The notes under the pieces were generated by a model. It saw only the letters and a list, made by a program, of their open reading frames with translations, was not told where the DNA came from and made no database searches. Below are positions 24,680-36,264 of a DNA stretch of 64,000 nt, piece by piece. Within the stretch, counting starts at the first letter, position 1. Each line of letters starts with the position of its first letter. Source of the DNA: Jaapia argillacea MUCL 33604 (Eukaryota > Basidiomycota > Agaricomycetes > Jaapiales > Jaapiaceae); assembly GCA_000697665.1 (NCBI GenBank), contig KL197716.1, positions 872,869-936,868 on the forward strand. Direction: 5' to 3'. A program made the position numbers and the translations under genes.

Positions 24680-27437
24680 ATGCTTCTCCTCTCCGCCATA
24701 GCTTCTCTAGGTCTTGCATTTGGTGCCTACGCAGCCATCGGACCCGTCACTGACCTCGACATCTATAATGCTATCATATCACCCGATGGGTATAATCGTT
24801 CGTGCGTACCCGTTCTCTATGTCCCTCTGTGTATTCATCCGTTGCTCCGCTGACACGCCAATTTATTCCTTCCTTTCTCCTGAAATCTATGTAAATTTAC
24901 AGAGCCGTACTGGCAGATGGTGCCTTCCCCGGCCCGCTTATTGTAGGAAACAAGGTTCGTAGTTCCATGCTCTGCCAATACGAAATCTCAAGCCTGACTG
25001 CTCCATCGTGCGTGTAGGGAGATAATTTCAGGATCAATGTACGCAATAGGCTAATCGACCCAACCATGCTTCGGACCACCACAATAGTAAGCATCGTTCC
25101 ATTGCATAACTACTATCCGACATCCTCAACCACCATTCGCAGCATTGGCACGGACTCTTCCAGAAAGGAACTACCTGGGCTGACGGGCCAGCTTTTGTCA
25201 ACCAATGTCCCATCGCCTCCTCCAACGCGTTCTTGTACGACTTTGACGTTCCTGGCCAGGCTGGGACATATTGGTATCACAGTCACTTGTCAACCCAGTA
25301 TTGCGACGGGTTGCGGGGACCGCTTGTGGTATATGACCCAGAAGACCCTTACAGTGATTTGTATGATGTTGACGATGGTGAGTCCTTTGTTCCTGTATTC
25401 GATAGTGACAACTGACGATGGTGATCCTTATTGGCAGAGAGTACGGTCATCACGTTGGCGGAGTGGTACGGGTTTCTGAACACTATTGACCTTTTGCTCT
25501 TTTCAACGTTGATTATGATTATGAAGGTATCATGTCGTAGCGCCTGATATCGTTGGGGTTGCGTACGTACTCTTGACGTTTCTCCTACCGTTCAGCACAC
25601 TGACGGCAACGCGGTTATCGAATAGGATTTCGAACTCCACGCTCATCAATGGGAAAGGTCGCTATTCTACTGGGCCCAAAACAAACCTTTCCGTGATTTC
25701 AATTGAGCCCGGAAAGCGGTTTGTCATATCTCTTGGCTATCTGTGATTTTCGTACTGAATATGAGACAGTTATCGATTCCGCTTGGTTTCTCTCTCCTGC
25801 GATCCTAACTTTACATTCTCCATCGACGGACACAATTTGACGATCATTGAGGTTGACGGTGTCAACCACGAGCCTTTGACGGTTGATCAGATTACCATCT
25901 ATGCCGGTATGTGCTGCCTAGGAATTGTTGCGAACTATAATTCACGCTTTACAAGGTCAACGCTATTCTTTTATTGTAGGCAGCATGTATGCGTCCCAAG
26001 TTAAGGATGAGCTGACACCACACCTTCTTTTTCCAGCTTGAAGCCAACCAGCCCGTCGACAACTATTGTAAGTGGCTATACCCTCTCATAAAGATGCATA
26101 TTTCTTATATCTGCACCAGGGATCCGCGCCCTTCCAAACAACGGTCTCAGTAGTTCCGGCTTCTCCGGAGGACTCAACTCTGCCATCTTGAGGTATGCAG
26201 GTGCGAACAGTTCGGACCCCACAACGAACCAAACTGGGGGTGCGAACCCCTTGGTGGAGACGAATTTGCATGTAAGCTTAGTTTCAGTTTCATCCAAAAG
26301 CGTTGCAGTTATCTGATCGAGGCGAACCGATGTAGCCTCTGGTGAACCCTGCTGCTGCGAGTTAATTTTTTCAGAACATCCAGGTATTTTCGCTGACCGC
26401 GACGCGTTTGTGTACAGCCTGGACTTCCTATCCGCGGAGGCGAACCCGGCTCGGATGTTTTCCCCATCAACCTCAACGTCGCCATCGTTCGTCCTGCCAC
26501 TATCTGCTCCGCTTTCTCTTACATACCGTTTCCCTTTCACTCTTACAGAATGGAACCAATGGTCTCTTCTACGTGAACAACCACACCTTTGTCCCACCAA
26601 CTGTCCCTGTCCTTCTCCAGCTTCTAAGTGGGGCCCAGCAACCTCCTGACCTTCTCCCCGAGGGAAGCGTATATTATTTACCCAAGAATAGGGTTATCGA
26701 GTTGTCGGTTCCAGCTCAGCAAGTCGGTGTTTTGCCCGGCGGTCCCGTAAGTTACCCTGCCTTTCCTTCCGCCCTTCGAACTTAAAATGCCACTCTGTTC
26801 TAGCATCCAATTCACTTACATGGAGTGTGTACTACCTTTTTGCAGAAGAAGTGACACTGACATCATCGTCTACTGGGTTTCATAGCATACATTCTCCGTC
26901 GTCCGTAGTGCCAATAGCTCAGTCTATAACTACAAGAACCCTGTCCGAAGGGATGTAGTCGCTATCGGCAATCCTGGTAACCCTGGCGACAATGTGACCA
27001 TCCGGTTTACTACTGGTAAGATTCCGTTCCGTACAGACCTCGATTGGGCGTTGATGAACCCTACCCCAACAGATAATACTGGAATTTGGTTCTTGCATTG
27101 GTGCGTTCACGTTGTGGTTTGTTCGCGCGGGTTTTTCTGACGATCTTCGATAGTCACATCGACTGGCATCTCCAGGCGTAAGGGTTACGAGCTTATTATT
27201 CAAATTTCCCACTGATAGCTTCATCGCAGCGGCTTTGCCATTGTTCTGGCCGAAGATACGCCGGACGTGAGGTATCACAACCCCACCCCGCGTGAGTTCC
27301 AAGCGTATGACATCCTATTGAGCGCAACTTGACACCTTCCTGTAGCGGACTGGGACACTCTGTGTCCCATTTACGATGCTCTCCCTCAATCTGCACTTTG
27401 CGTTGGGAGTAGTTGCAACACCACCAGAGCCGGCTAG
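24680..27437 (+). CDS. laccase (multicopper oxidase), secreted
   Basis: A benzenediol:oxygen oxidoreductase that oxidises phenols with reduction of O2 to water; secreted, for lignin or humus degradation or pigmentation. Twenty exons: 24680-24801, 24903-24954, 25018-25086, 25143-25377, 25438-25465, 25527-25562, 25626-25718, 25770-25906, 25956-25975, 26037-26067, 26120-26271, 26336-26356, 26418-26486, 26549-26746, 26804-26824, 26886-27015, 27073-27100, 27154-27177, 27230-27291 and 27346-27437. They give 539 residues. A signal peptide ([18 protein letters not shown]) is present. The copper signatures are L1 HWHGLFQ, L2 [17 protein letters not shown]3 HPIHLHGH and L4 [12 protein letters not shown]. 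The residue after AG in L4 is Phe, the axial position seen in high-redox class 3 laccases. Intron 12 is best read as GC-AG, which restores the family motif NPAAPG. Many N-x-S/T sites are present. Confidence 0.97.
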
Positions 27438-27568
27438 AACGTGATGTTCGTTTCTACCACTTCATTATGGAACCATCTATTCGACAATCCTTTATTCGGT
27501 TCCTTTCGTATATATGATTATCTTGTACACCAGGCCATCCCAATAGATACTGTGACTGTCTACCCATT

Positions 27569-28785
27569 CTATATCCAAAAGATATCCAGGAAACGTTGAG
27601 CCTTATAAATATCTCCCAGCTTTACAGCAGCATTCCACACATCCTCAACCGCACCCCAATACCTCTTCGGGTCCGTCCTAGCATGCGCAACATGGTCGCT
27701 CTTCTCAAACACTTCTGATCTAACATCGAAACCTTTCTCCTCTCCCTCCTTTGCATGAGCCTCGATCTGTTTCCACGGAATCAAATGGTCGGTCTTTGAA
27801 TATATGTATAATCGCGGAGTGTTCTTGTCCATCCAAGGAAGTAAGTCTGGTTTGTTCAATGTTTCTTTGAGGGCGTCGACCCAAGGCTTTCGGCGAAGGA
27901 TTATGGCGAGGAGGTGAGAAGAAGAGAAGAAGAGCCAGACGAGGATGGCTGACGGGTATCGGATGAAAGGGTTGCGGATGTGAGACGTAAAAGCTGTGAC
28001 GGAGGTCGATACACCGCCTGAACCTGGGCAGGAGTCGAGGATGAGAGCGTTGGCGATGGGTGACAATCGTTCAATCTTCCGTTTGGCGAGAACCCGTGAC
28101 AGGGTAGATAGTTGATATCCGCCGCCTGGTTAAGGAGACGTCGTTGATTTGTGCGGTTCCAAGCTTCACATTGCCTTTTGAACGTACCGTTAGAGAAGGC
28201 GTGAACGAGTACGCTTCGATTTCCTGCTTCATCAACATCGGGCGTGGCGGGATCCGGTTTCGTCCGTACAGAAGAAGGAATATATCCCAGGTCTTCCAAA
28301 ACCTCTGCTACAGGTATCATGCTTTCTTGCTAAGGATTGGGCTTAAGTGGTCATATCGACAGGGAAGAGGATATGAATTAACCTTGGCCACCTCGGTCCT
28401 GGAAAATACCGACCTTTCGCATCGAACGAGAACCTGGGTGGCATCCGGGTATAATTTGCTGTATGCTTGGGAATATTTATGCAAGTGAGGTAACTGTGCG
28501 CCCACTGGGTGGGATGACATTGTGTTGGTTAGCGACCGTTGTTCCTACCATAGAGGAGGAACAACTTGCTCCACCCAAAGATTAATACAAGTCTTTAGGC
28601 CCAAATAGAAAGGGGGAGTCAGCATTGACGTCCCTTCATCCTAAATACATGGGATTCACGTACCGCGGATGCTTAGGATTCCCCGGGGAGGTACTGGAGC
28701 TCGCACCAGGCGTTCTCAGTAACACATCAGAACCGAGTTCAGTGAATTGGTTCTCAGACTGAGACGGTCCTGTACTGAGAGCCAT
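27569..28785 (-). CDS. DUF829 / TMEM53-like alpha/beta hydrolase
   Basis: Exons 28785-28664, 28592-28549, 28504-28414, 28321-28188 and 28125-27569 give 315 residues. The fold markers of the DUF829 family (TMEM53, PaxU) are in order. First is the strand LVLIFGWSK, then LHKYSQAYSKLYPDA and MIPVAEVLEDLG. The nucleophile elbow HAFSNGG carries the Ser, followed by ANALILDSCPG, a hydrophobic segment (SAILVWLFFSSSHLLAIIL), the Asp region YSKTDHLIPW and the His region DHVAHARTDPKRYW. Enzymes of this group are putative serine hydrolases of unknown substrate, often attached to nuclear or ER membranes; the fungal PaxU gene lies in an indole-diterpene cluster. The present neighbours do not suggest a secondary-metabolite cluster. 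It is convergent with laccase (131 bp apart). Confidence 0.9.
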
Positions 28786-29143
28786 TTGGACACCCAAGCG
28801 CGAGCTGTCAGAAATAGGGGGTTAATGTTGGCAAGGAACTGCGAGAACTGCTAAGTACCCCACAACTGACCTCTGAGCAAACAGTCGAGATTGCAATGGC
28901 CGTGCGAACCCGAAGGGAAGCATCGCAGTTCCGTAATGATTTTGAGTTGATTTGTTTGGCAATTCCATTTTCAGCAAAAACCAAATAAACCCAAACTCAT
29001 CCTCGGAGTCACGTGGAATAATCTTCAGCTAACGTTCAGCTACCATCTCAGAGTTTCCTAGCTCTGGAGCAGCTGATTCCAGACCCAGCACTCCAAGCCT
29101 CCTCACCCATTCGGTCAACGGCCATCTTGTAATACTACGCGTC
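28786..29143. promoter_or_regulatory. divergent promoter region
   Basis: 358 bp between the start codons of the DUF829 gene (minus) and the ICT1-like gene (plus). It must hold both promoters; no TATA box is obvious and no other feature is seen. Confidence 0.45.
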
Positions 29144-29964
29144 ATGGCATCTTCTATGTCATATAGGCTCGCTGCAAACTATCGCCACGGGCTTCTTCGT
29201 TCAAAGATCCTCAGCCACTCTCTCCCCGTATTCCACGCTTCCAGCTATCGATGGGTCCATTCCAATACAGGTTCACTTCCAATTCCGCCGGTTTTGAGTT
29301 CACTTGATACACCATCTGATAACGAGAAAGCACGAGCGTGGTTAGAACGCTTTCGCAATCATCCCCTCATGAGGAGCCAAGTGGAATTGAATTTCACCAG
29401 AAGTTCGGGTCCGGGAGGCCAGGTATGATTCATTATCTCCCCTTCTATTCCAATACGTGGTGCTGAGAAATTTCCGCCAGAATGTCAACAAAGTAAACAC
29501 CAAGGCTACCGCCCGAATCCGCCTGGATTCATCCTGGATTCCGCTATGGGCTCAATCACACATCAAGAAATCGGTACGTCGTATTATAGCCCTGAGAGAG
29601 TACGAATGTGCCTGATCGTACCTATGACGCACACAGGCCCATTACGTGGCTTCATCGCAGTCGATACTGATATCATCTGCCGTGCACCGCTCACAATCGC
29701 AGAATGTTGATGAGTGTTTATCCAAGGCAAGTCTCGGTCTATTCATATCACGATCGTCGTAGCTACAACGTTGTACAACTGAATTAGCTTCACGATCTCA
29801 TTCTCTCGGCGTCCTCTGCATCCCTAAAGACGGAGCCCACAGATGAGCAAAAAGAACGGGTCCGGCGGTTGGAGCGAGCGGAGAAGATAAGGCGAAGGTC
29901 GGAAAAGGACAAGCGGAGCTCTGTCAAGAAGTCGAGGAATCCGAAAGGTGGAAGTTGGGACTAG
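29144..29964 (+). CDS. PTH4: mitochondrial peptidyl-tRNA hydrolase, ICT1/Pth4 release-factor-like
   Basis: Hydrolyses peptidyl-tRNA on stalled mitochondrial ribosomes, using the GGQ loop shared with class I release factors but without the codon-recognition domains. Exons 29144-29422, 29481-29573, 29637-29726 and 29788-29964 give 212 residues. Residues 1-40 are Ser/Arg-rich without acidic residues, as in a mitochondrial presequence. The catalytic block is LNFTRSSGPGGQNVNKVNT, joined across intron 1. It is followed by ATARIRLDSSWIP, and the tail is very basic (ERAEKIRRRSEKDKRSS), as needed to enter the empty mRNA channel. Intron 3 has a GC donor (AAG|GCAAGT). The length matches yeast Pth4 and human ICT1 (MRPL58). 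Confidence 0.93.
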
Positions 29965-30243
29965 GACTGGACTAGGTTATAGGTTATGGTGGAGCATGAG
30001 GAGTCAATGTGCGTTTTGACCAACTTGTCGTATTTTCGCGCTGATAGATAGCCTGTAGAAGCATAGCAGGCGACCTGCCTGCGATCGAATGGAATAAGTT
30101 ACTTGGAACTTCCGCACCGCCCATACTGGCCTCACCCCACAGACGTCACGATCCGAACGAAGCACAGTGACGTCTCGAATCGACAGGTGTCTTAAGGCTT
30201 TCGTCAACCACCATTTTGGAGACATCCTCATCCTCACTGCACG
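29965..30243. other. intergenic, aquaporin promoter
   Basis: 279 bp, with no coding sequence recognised. It serves as the promoter and 5'UTR region of the aquaporin gene. Confidence 0.5.
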
Positions 30244-31401
30244 ATGGCCACGACAACCGCGCCAGCGAACACTGGTCGTACTGGCCTCTTCAGCACCCTA
30301 TCCTCAGATCTGAACGGCGCCTTCCTCGAATTCGTTGGTACCACATTCTTCCTCTTATTCGGTTTGGGTGGCATTCAAGCCGCGAACTCGGAAACACTCA
30401 CCAGCGCTGCTGCGTCAAATATCGAGCATGTCATGTACATCTCGTTATGCATGGGCTTCAGTCTGCTCGTGGCTGCGTGGTTGTTCTTCAGAGTGACAGG
30501 AGCTCTGTTTAACCCCAACGTCAGTTTGGCGCTGTTGCTGGTCGGAGTGATAGGACCAGTGCGCTTTGTATTATATTGTATAGCGCAGCTTCTTGGTGGT
30601 ATAGCTGCTGCTGCTGTCGTCTACGCTCTTACCCCAGGGCCCTTGGCGTCGAAGTGAGTTTTGTTGGTTGCATCGTCTTGTTGCACGACATTTCACTGAC
30701 TTCCGACTCAGTACCTTCTTACAACAAAATATCAACCTTGCGCAGGGCGTTTTCATCGAAATGTTCATCACTGCTGCTCTTTGTCTCGCTGTTCTGATGT
30801 TGGCCGCTGAGAAGCACCATACTACACCACTTGCACCCGTAAGCTTTCTCGCTGTTTTCATGTCGATTAGGAGTCTCACGCATGATTTCGACTAGATTGG
30901 AATTGGTCTAACTCTCTTTGCTTGTCACCTGTGAGTCGCCTTGCTTCACGATTCCGCCAACTGTGTTCGATGTTTCTTCAGATTTGCTGTGTACTATACC
31001 GGCGCAGCCATGAATACCGCCCGGTCGTTTGGTCCTGCTGTCGTGACTGGATTCCCATATAGTAGCCATTGGGTCGTGAGTTTCTTGATACCTTCTCAAA
31101 GGCGCAGTGACCTGATTGCTTCGTCTTCTAGTACTGGGTTGGCCCGTTCTTAGGATCTCTCCTCGGTGCCTTTTTCTATGCCATTTTGAAACAGTTAGTC
31201 TTCTGTTTTACACTCATCTTCGGTTCATATGCTGATATCTTGAGCAGCTATCGATACTGGAGATTGAACCCTGGCCAAGATGCCACTGAAAACGAGAAGT
31301 CTCCATCTGATCCCATTGGACGCTTGATGGGCACGAGGAAGAGGGGTAATGGGGAAGCCAGCGATGGATCGACGAGGATGTCGAATGATAACAGGGTGTG
31401 A
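30244..31401 (+). CDS. aquaporin (MIP family channel)
   Basis: A membrane channel for water and possibly small solutes. Exons 30244-30653, 30712-30838, 30896-30930, 30982-31075, 31132-31193 and 31248-31401 give 293 residues with six hydrophobic segments. The first half-helix motif is GALFNPNVSLALLLVG, that is NPN instead of NPA. The second is GAAMNTARSFGPAVV, that is NTA instead of NPA, followed by the conserved Arg of the selectivity filter. Other family landmarks are AFLEFVGTTFFLLFG at the start of helix 1 and HWVYWVGPFLGSLLGAFFYAIL in helix 6 (split by an intron). The variant NPA boxes occur in known Agaricomycete aquaporins, so the gene is probably functional. The C-terminal tail (~50 residues) is hydrophilic and basic. 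Confidence 0.94.
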
Positions 31402-31828
31402 TCGTGATCTTTTTGTTGTGTTGGGATGGGGGTGTCGCGAGGCTGTGGATTCGTTTTTCTTGATGTTGCATGCACACGTCTTTTGCTTGTTTCCACAAAG
31501 TTTAGTAATTTGCTAATGATACATGTGTGCTTTTTGCTAAAACGCTTCGGGTTGGGGGACGCAAGGAATGGACGAAGTGGTTCAGACGTCCACTCAAGTT
31601 GAGGAATAGAATGCCGTGCCATCGGACTGAGAACGTGCGGTGCCAATAACGCATTTGGAGCTTCGTCAGGGTTCACCGCGACGCGAAGTGAATACAAATA
31701 TTAACTACCACGATGCATCACACTCATCGCTTTCGTTGACCACCGTACGCGTCGCTACCGTCGCTCATCCGGTTGCAACAGCTGGCTGAAGCTCCTGAAC
31801 CGAGTCGGTCATTTCTCAGGAGTCAGAA
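31402..31828. other. intergenic, promoter of MYND gene A
   Basis: No gene is seen. The last bases before the ATG at 31829 (…gaaatggatctgc) match the corresponding bases before gene D (40,593-40,611), marking the left edge of the duplicated unit. Confidence 0.45.
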
Positions 31829-33825
31829 ATGGATCTGCCACTGCAGAAAGATATGGAAGAGAATTTCAGGAGAAATCCACAACGGGTGAGCACCTTAGAG
31901 GAGTTCCAATGGACTTCATGCACCTCTACATGACAATGGTATCTTATTCTCAACTCTAGAGTATCGTGGCTGCACGATTGGGCTCCTTGCCTGACTGTTT
32001 TATCGTCTCCAACGGGTGGCATTTGGTTCCGCGAGCCGCTTCTCTAGGAGCGTTGGATGTTTTCTTTCATCACCTATTGAAGAGCAAAGCGCCACCACCT
32101 CCACCCGACTGGTCCGCCGTCGACCATAGCCAATATCAATTGCAACTGTTTTCGCTACTCGGTCTTGGCAACATCGGGCCCTTGTCCTCCAAAGATCACT
32201 CAACCTTGGTTCGTCTCATTGAGGCGTGGCCAGCCATCTTCGAGTGGTGCTCATTCCTATGTCCTCCTTCCATCACGCCCCCCAGCGTCGTTGTGGATGA
32301 AAACCGAGACTTCGCTACAGGGACCATCTCGTTTTGTTTGTTCTCGCTAACTCAGAGCCCACAATTGCTTGGGGTTATGAGAGCCGCACCTGGTACCATC
32401 GAGCTTGCCACACGGCTTTGGCTCAGAGAAGATACGATGTTCCGCCCTCCGGGGGTCGTCTTCCCTGCCCCATCAGCGCTATTGAACCAGCTTTTAGTTC
32501 CACGGCAGCCAGAAATGCTTTCTAAGATCGTCCAAGTGTCGGGAGAGACGCTCTCCACCGTCATCGAGTTGGCCTTATATCGCCTGATCACTTCGAGCGA
32601 ACCCGCCCACATCGACATTTATGATGTCAAATATCATATGGACCTGATTTTTGGATTGACATCTAATGTTGACCATCCCCTTCGAGACGCTTTCCTCAAC
32701 GCCAATGCCATCGTCATCGCTACGGGGGCTCTTGTCGCATTATCCAGAGAGTTCGACTGCGGAGATATAGATGACGCTAAGAATCCACACGTCACGGTCG
32801 CCATCGCCAGCATCCTCGTTTATCTCAAGACTTTTTTGGAGGACACGGACGGTTTCACGTTCATCTCGCTGTCTCTGCGTGCCTCCCTCTTGCTCCCATT
32901 GGCATGGAGTGGGAGGATGATATTCATGTCGACGGAAGAAGAGCAAGAGCTTAGAATCTCACTCCTTTCCGCTCTCCCTCGATATCTGGTTTATCACTCC
33001 GTCATTGGTGCCGCCAGGAGCTCGTTACAGACCTTGAAGTCATCTGGTCTGTTAGGACAAGCCGGGAAATTCAGTATCGGGTCAAGGGAACACTGGGACA
33101 GGTTTGAGGCTCTTTTGGAAGACCGTGCTCGGGACAGCGACGTTTTTGATGCGTTAGAGAAGATGAAACGCTTTTGTGCAAACTCAGAGGTACAGTCTGT
33201 TATCATTTCTATGCGCCCTCAATAAAATTTGCCGCTTGCAGTGCACTGGAAGGGGTCTTTTTCAGGCGAATCTCACCAAGATGTGTATGGGGTGCAGATC
33301 AGTTTTCTATTGCTCGAAGCCGTGCCAGAGCTCAGACTGGAAGCGGGGCGATCACAGAGGATTTTGAAAAGCGTTGCAACAGCAACTTGAGGGTACGATC
33401 TTAGACCACCATGCTCGGTCTTCCCTGATCTGTCTGGCACAGATGAGAAATCCAACGCTGAGTGCACTGGCGAGGTCGAGCCTTCAGAAACTGATCAAAG
33501 TTTCTTCCGGTTTCTGGCCGTGTGCGACACCAAACGCCGACTCGATCAACTCCGCCGGGAGGCCTTACAGAAGTTTCCCGACGAGCCGCTCAACTTGATG
33601 GCTGTAAAGATCGACTATACCATCCTGCCTCCCGTCTTCACGGTTGAGCCCTTGTCTACCGTGAAAAGCCCGTATCTGCCAACTTCAAATAGATATAGGT
33701 CCACAGCAAGTATCATTGAGCAGCATCGCCAGAAACCGGAGTTAGGCCCCCTGATTTTCGCATCCATGCCTGCAGGACGGGGCGAGACCTGGTGTATCTG
33801 CGGTGCTGGGAATATCTGGAACTAG
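31829..33825 (+). pseudogene. MYND zinc-finger gene A, interrupted by a UGA codon in the finger
   Basis: Exons 31829-31885 and 31960-33189, then 33242-33392 and 33443-33825 by comparison with gene D. The first exon encodes MDLPLQKDMEENFRRNPQR. Exon 2 is a 410-residue helical region shared by all five paralogues (markers WLREDTM, LLVPRQPEMLSKIVQ, ALPRYLVYHSVIGAA). Exon 3 holds the MYND finger with CANSEC, CMGC, FYCSKPCQSSDW and GDHRGF. There the codon of the last zinc-binding Cys is TGA (33365-33367), stopping the protein at 470 residues. All codons after it, through exon 4 (EALQKFPDEP, IDYTILPPVFTVEPLS), stay in frame to a TAG at 33825. It could be a young pseudogene, a truncated functional protein, or a sequencing error. 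Family role is unknown; MYND domains bind Pro-rich partners. Confidence 0.8.
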
Positions 33826-34257
33826 GGAGGTCCTGAGACTCGGGGGCGATTGATAGTTCCGAAAAGATTGGGATCCACCTCGTCTTTTGTGCATTTTTGT
33901 ATTTGCCAACATCACATGTAGTGGTTTGTGGTGAGTATCGCTTTGGACGTGAAGCTTGAAGTTCGGAGCGCGGACCTGATGAACAGTTCGCCGAAAATAC
34001 GATCTTCGCCCATACAACCTTCTGGCTTGGACATCTGACCGTGGCGGTCGACCCTCTACTCTCAGCTCGGATTTTATTGCTACTAATGATAGCAATACCT
34101 TCTGTTTACTCTTTTACTAACTTACGGACATCGATGATGAACCCTGTTTCGTCACTTTTGATGCCACAACTGTCTGTTGTGCGGTTCCAAAACGGCCCTT
34201 AATATCGTCTCAGGCCACCACCAATACTTCTTCAGTCTTTGGCTGAGATTCTCGGCA
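33826..34257. other. spacer between MYND genes A and B
   Basis: The first ~130 bp are closely similar to the spacer after gene D (42,626-42,730), including a shared AATTTGCCAACATCA-like stretch. The similarity ends near 33,960, where unit 2 jumps into the end of the B gene. The rest is unique and carries the promoter of gene B. Confidence 0.6.
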
Positions 34258-36264
34258 ATGGAGGTCACGGCGCATCATCTTTTGGGAAATCCACAGAAGG
34301 TGAGTTCCGCAGAGTCGCTGAAGATCAAGAGTTGAATCTGAATAAAACTGCCATCTCGAATGTAGACTTTTACAACTGCAATGCTTGGATCCTTGCCACA
34401 TTGCGCTGTAATCGCCGACCCCTGGCCAGGTATCTCGGATGCCCTCTCACTCGGTGCCTTGGAAGTCTTCTTCCATCATCTACCCGAAAGTACAGTTCCG
34501 CTTCCAAGTGACTGGAGCGACTTGGACTATATCCAATACCAATTGCAATTGACGTCGTTACTTGGGTTCGGTTGTGTGTCATCGTTACCACCTCAGGATG
34601 TGTTGGCGGCCGGAGATGCTATCATTAAAGCGTGGCCAGGCATCTTCAAAAGGTGCACATATCTCTACTCTCCATCAGTGTCGCCCCTTAGCGTTTTAAG
34701 CGACGAGACGAGAGACTATGCCACGGGGATCATCTCGTTCTGCTGGTTCTCAATAGCTCAAGACCCGCGGGTCTTGCAGGTCATGAGATCCACACCCGGT
34801 ACCATCCAGCTTACCACGTGGCTTTGGCTTCGAGAACATACTATGGAGCTTCCCTTCGGAGTCGCATCACTCCCCGTCGCATCCGCTCTACTAGAACAAC
34901 TCCTTGTTCCGGAGGATAATGGGGTTACCTCCTCGATCATGACGGCCTCAGCAGGAACGCTGAATGAGTTAGCTAAATTAGCTATCTCTCGACTGAGTGG
35001 TGCCAGCAAGGGCCCACGCATCGATGGGCAAGACGTCATGCATCATGCCAACTTACTCTTGAAGTTGACTTCTATCCCTCACCACGAGCTTCGGGATGCG
35101 ATCTTCAGCGCTGATGTCATCACGATTGTAACAAAGTCCCTTGTTACAATTTCGAAAGAGGTGAACCGAAATCCTAGTTCTACGATGAGAGCTGCCATGG
35201 TGCAACTCTTCATATACCTCAAGACTTTCCTAGAAGCCAGGGACGGAGATATCTTCGTCCTCCAATCCATCACAGCAGGAATTCTACCAGCATTTGCGAG
35301 ATGCAGTCCCAGTTTCTCCGAACTGCAAGTGGAGGACCAGCAGGTTGTATTATCCATCATATCCGACATCCTGATGAAATATCTCGTCTACCAATCCATC
35401 GCCAATGTCACTTGGGACTCCATGAGCACGTCTGGTCTAGGCGTACGCCGTTTGCCTGAGCCAGCGAAGGAGGTTTTTGAAGAATTTCGGTCTCACCTCA
35501 TGGATCAATCATTGACGAGCGGTACTGATCGAGGCGATTTGAGTATGGCATGTGGGAACGATGAGGTGTGTAACCTTCGTCGTTTTCGTCCAGATCCCGT
35601 TGCTGAAACGATCACCAGTGTGAATCGCGGCTTGTGAAGAATAAGTTGAAAAAATGTGCAAATTGTCAAGTGGTGTGTTATTGCTCCAAGCAGTGCCAAA
35701 TTGTCGACTGGAAGCAGGGTAACCACCGGTCTGTAAGGAGATTCAAAGTATGTTTTCACCGCTGTATTGAAGGGCAATATCTTGAGACTAATGACTGGCA
35801 TGGGACCCTTGTCTGTTAGATGAACTCGCGGACACCGAGAAAGCAGGTGTTGCGAACATTTCTCGAGGTGACCTCAGGTACCTGCGCTGCCACGCCGTGA
35901 GCTATATCTGATTCCGGTTCCAACGCAGCAAGCTGAGACTCTCTGGAAGTCTCGTTCGGAGCCACTGTCTCCAACAGTATTCACGATCGATTTCACGATC
36001 GTACCGTACGGATTTTCGGTTGAACCACTCTCTCCCTTCACAAATCCGCTCTACTGTGCTTCTGTTCCCTCCGCATACGGAGATGCTTTGATACAGAAGT
36101 GCCTCGACAATCAGGAGAAGATGTCTCTTGTCGCTATACGCATTCCAGCAGGTCGTCGCAACACATGGCGGATGTTTGAATGTGACAATATTGAAAAGGA
36201 TATTCAGCAGAGGGCACAACGGATGAAGCAGGTAGCTGAGTATTGGGAGAATCATAAAGTATGA
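34258..36264 (+). CDS. MYND zinc-finger gene B, divergent member with incomplete finger
   Basis: Exons 34258-34299, 34366-35565, 35619-35747, 35820-35867 and 35929-36264 give 584 residues. The start MEVTAHHLLGNPQK and the first intron match those of C and E. The 400-residue second exon is the most divergent of the five (LREHTMELPFGVASLP, LMKYLVYQSIAN). The finger reads CGNDEC, CANC, CYCSKQCQIVDW and NHRSVRR, so the last zinc-ligand Cys is replaced by Arg. The last exon carries the shared C-terminal domain (EPLSPTVFTIDF, IPAGRRNTWRMFECDNI). Without the third intron the frame would instead stop at 35819, leaving 480 residues. Exons 4 and 5 rest on good splice signals and on similarity to the orphan fragment at 42,737-43,084. 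It may be functional with an altered finger, or decaying. Confidence 0.6.

Noticed and set aside
33365-33367. Selenocysteine at the UGA of MYND gene A
   Set aside because: Known Agaricomycetes lack the selenocysteine machinery, and the simplest reading is a nonsense change at a Cys codon.
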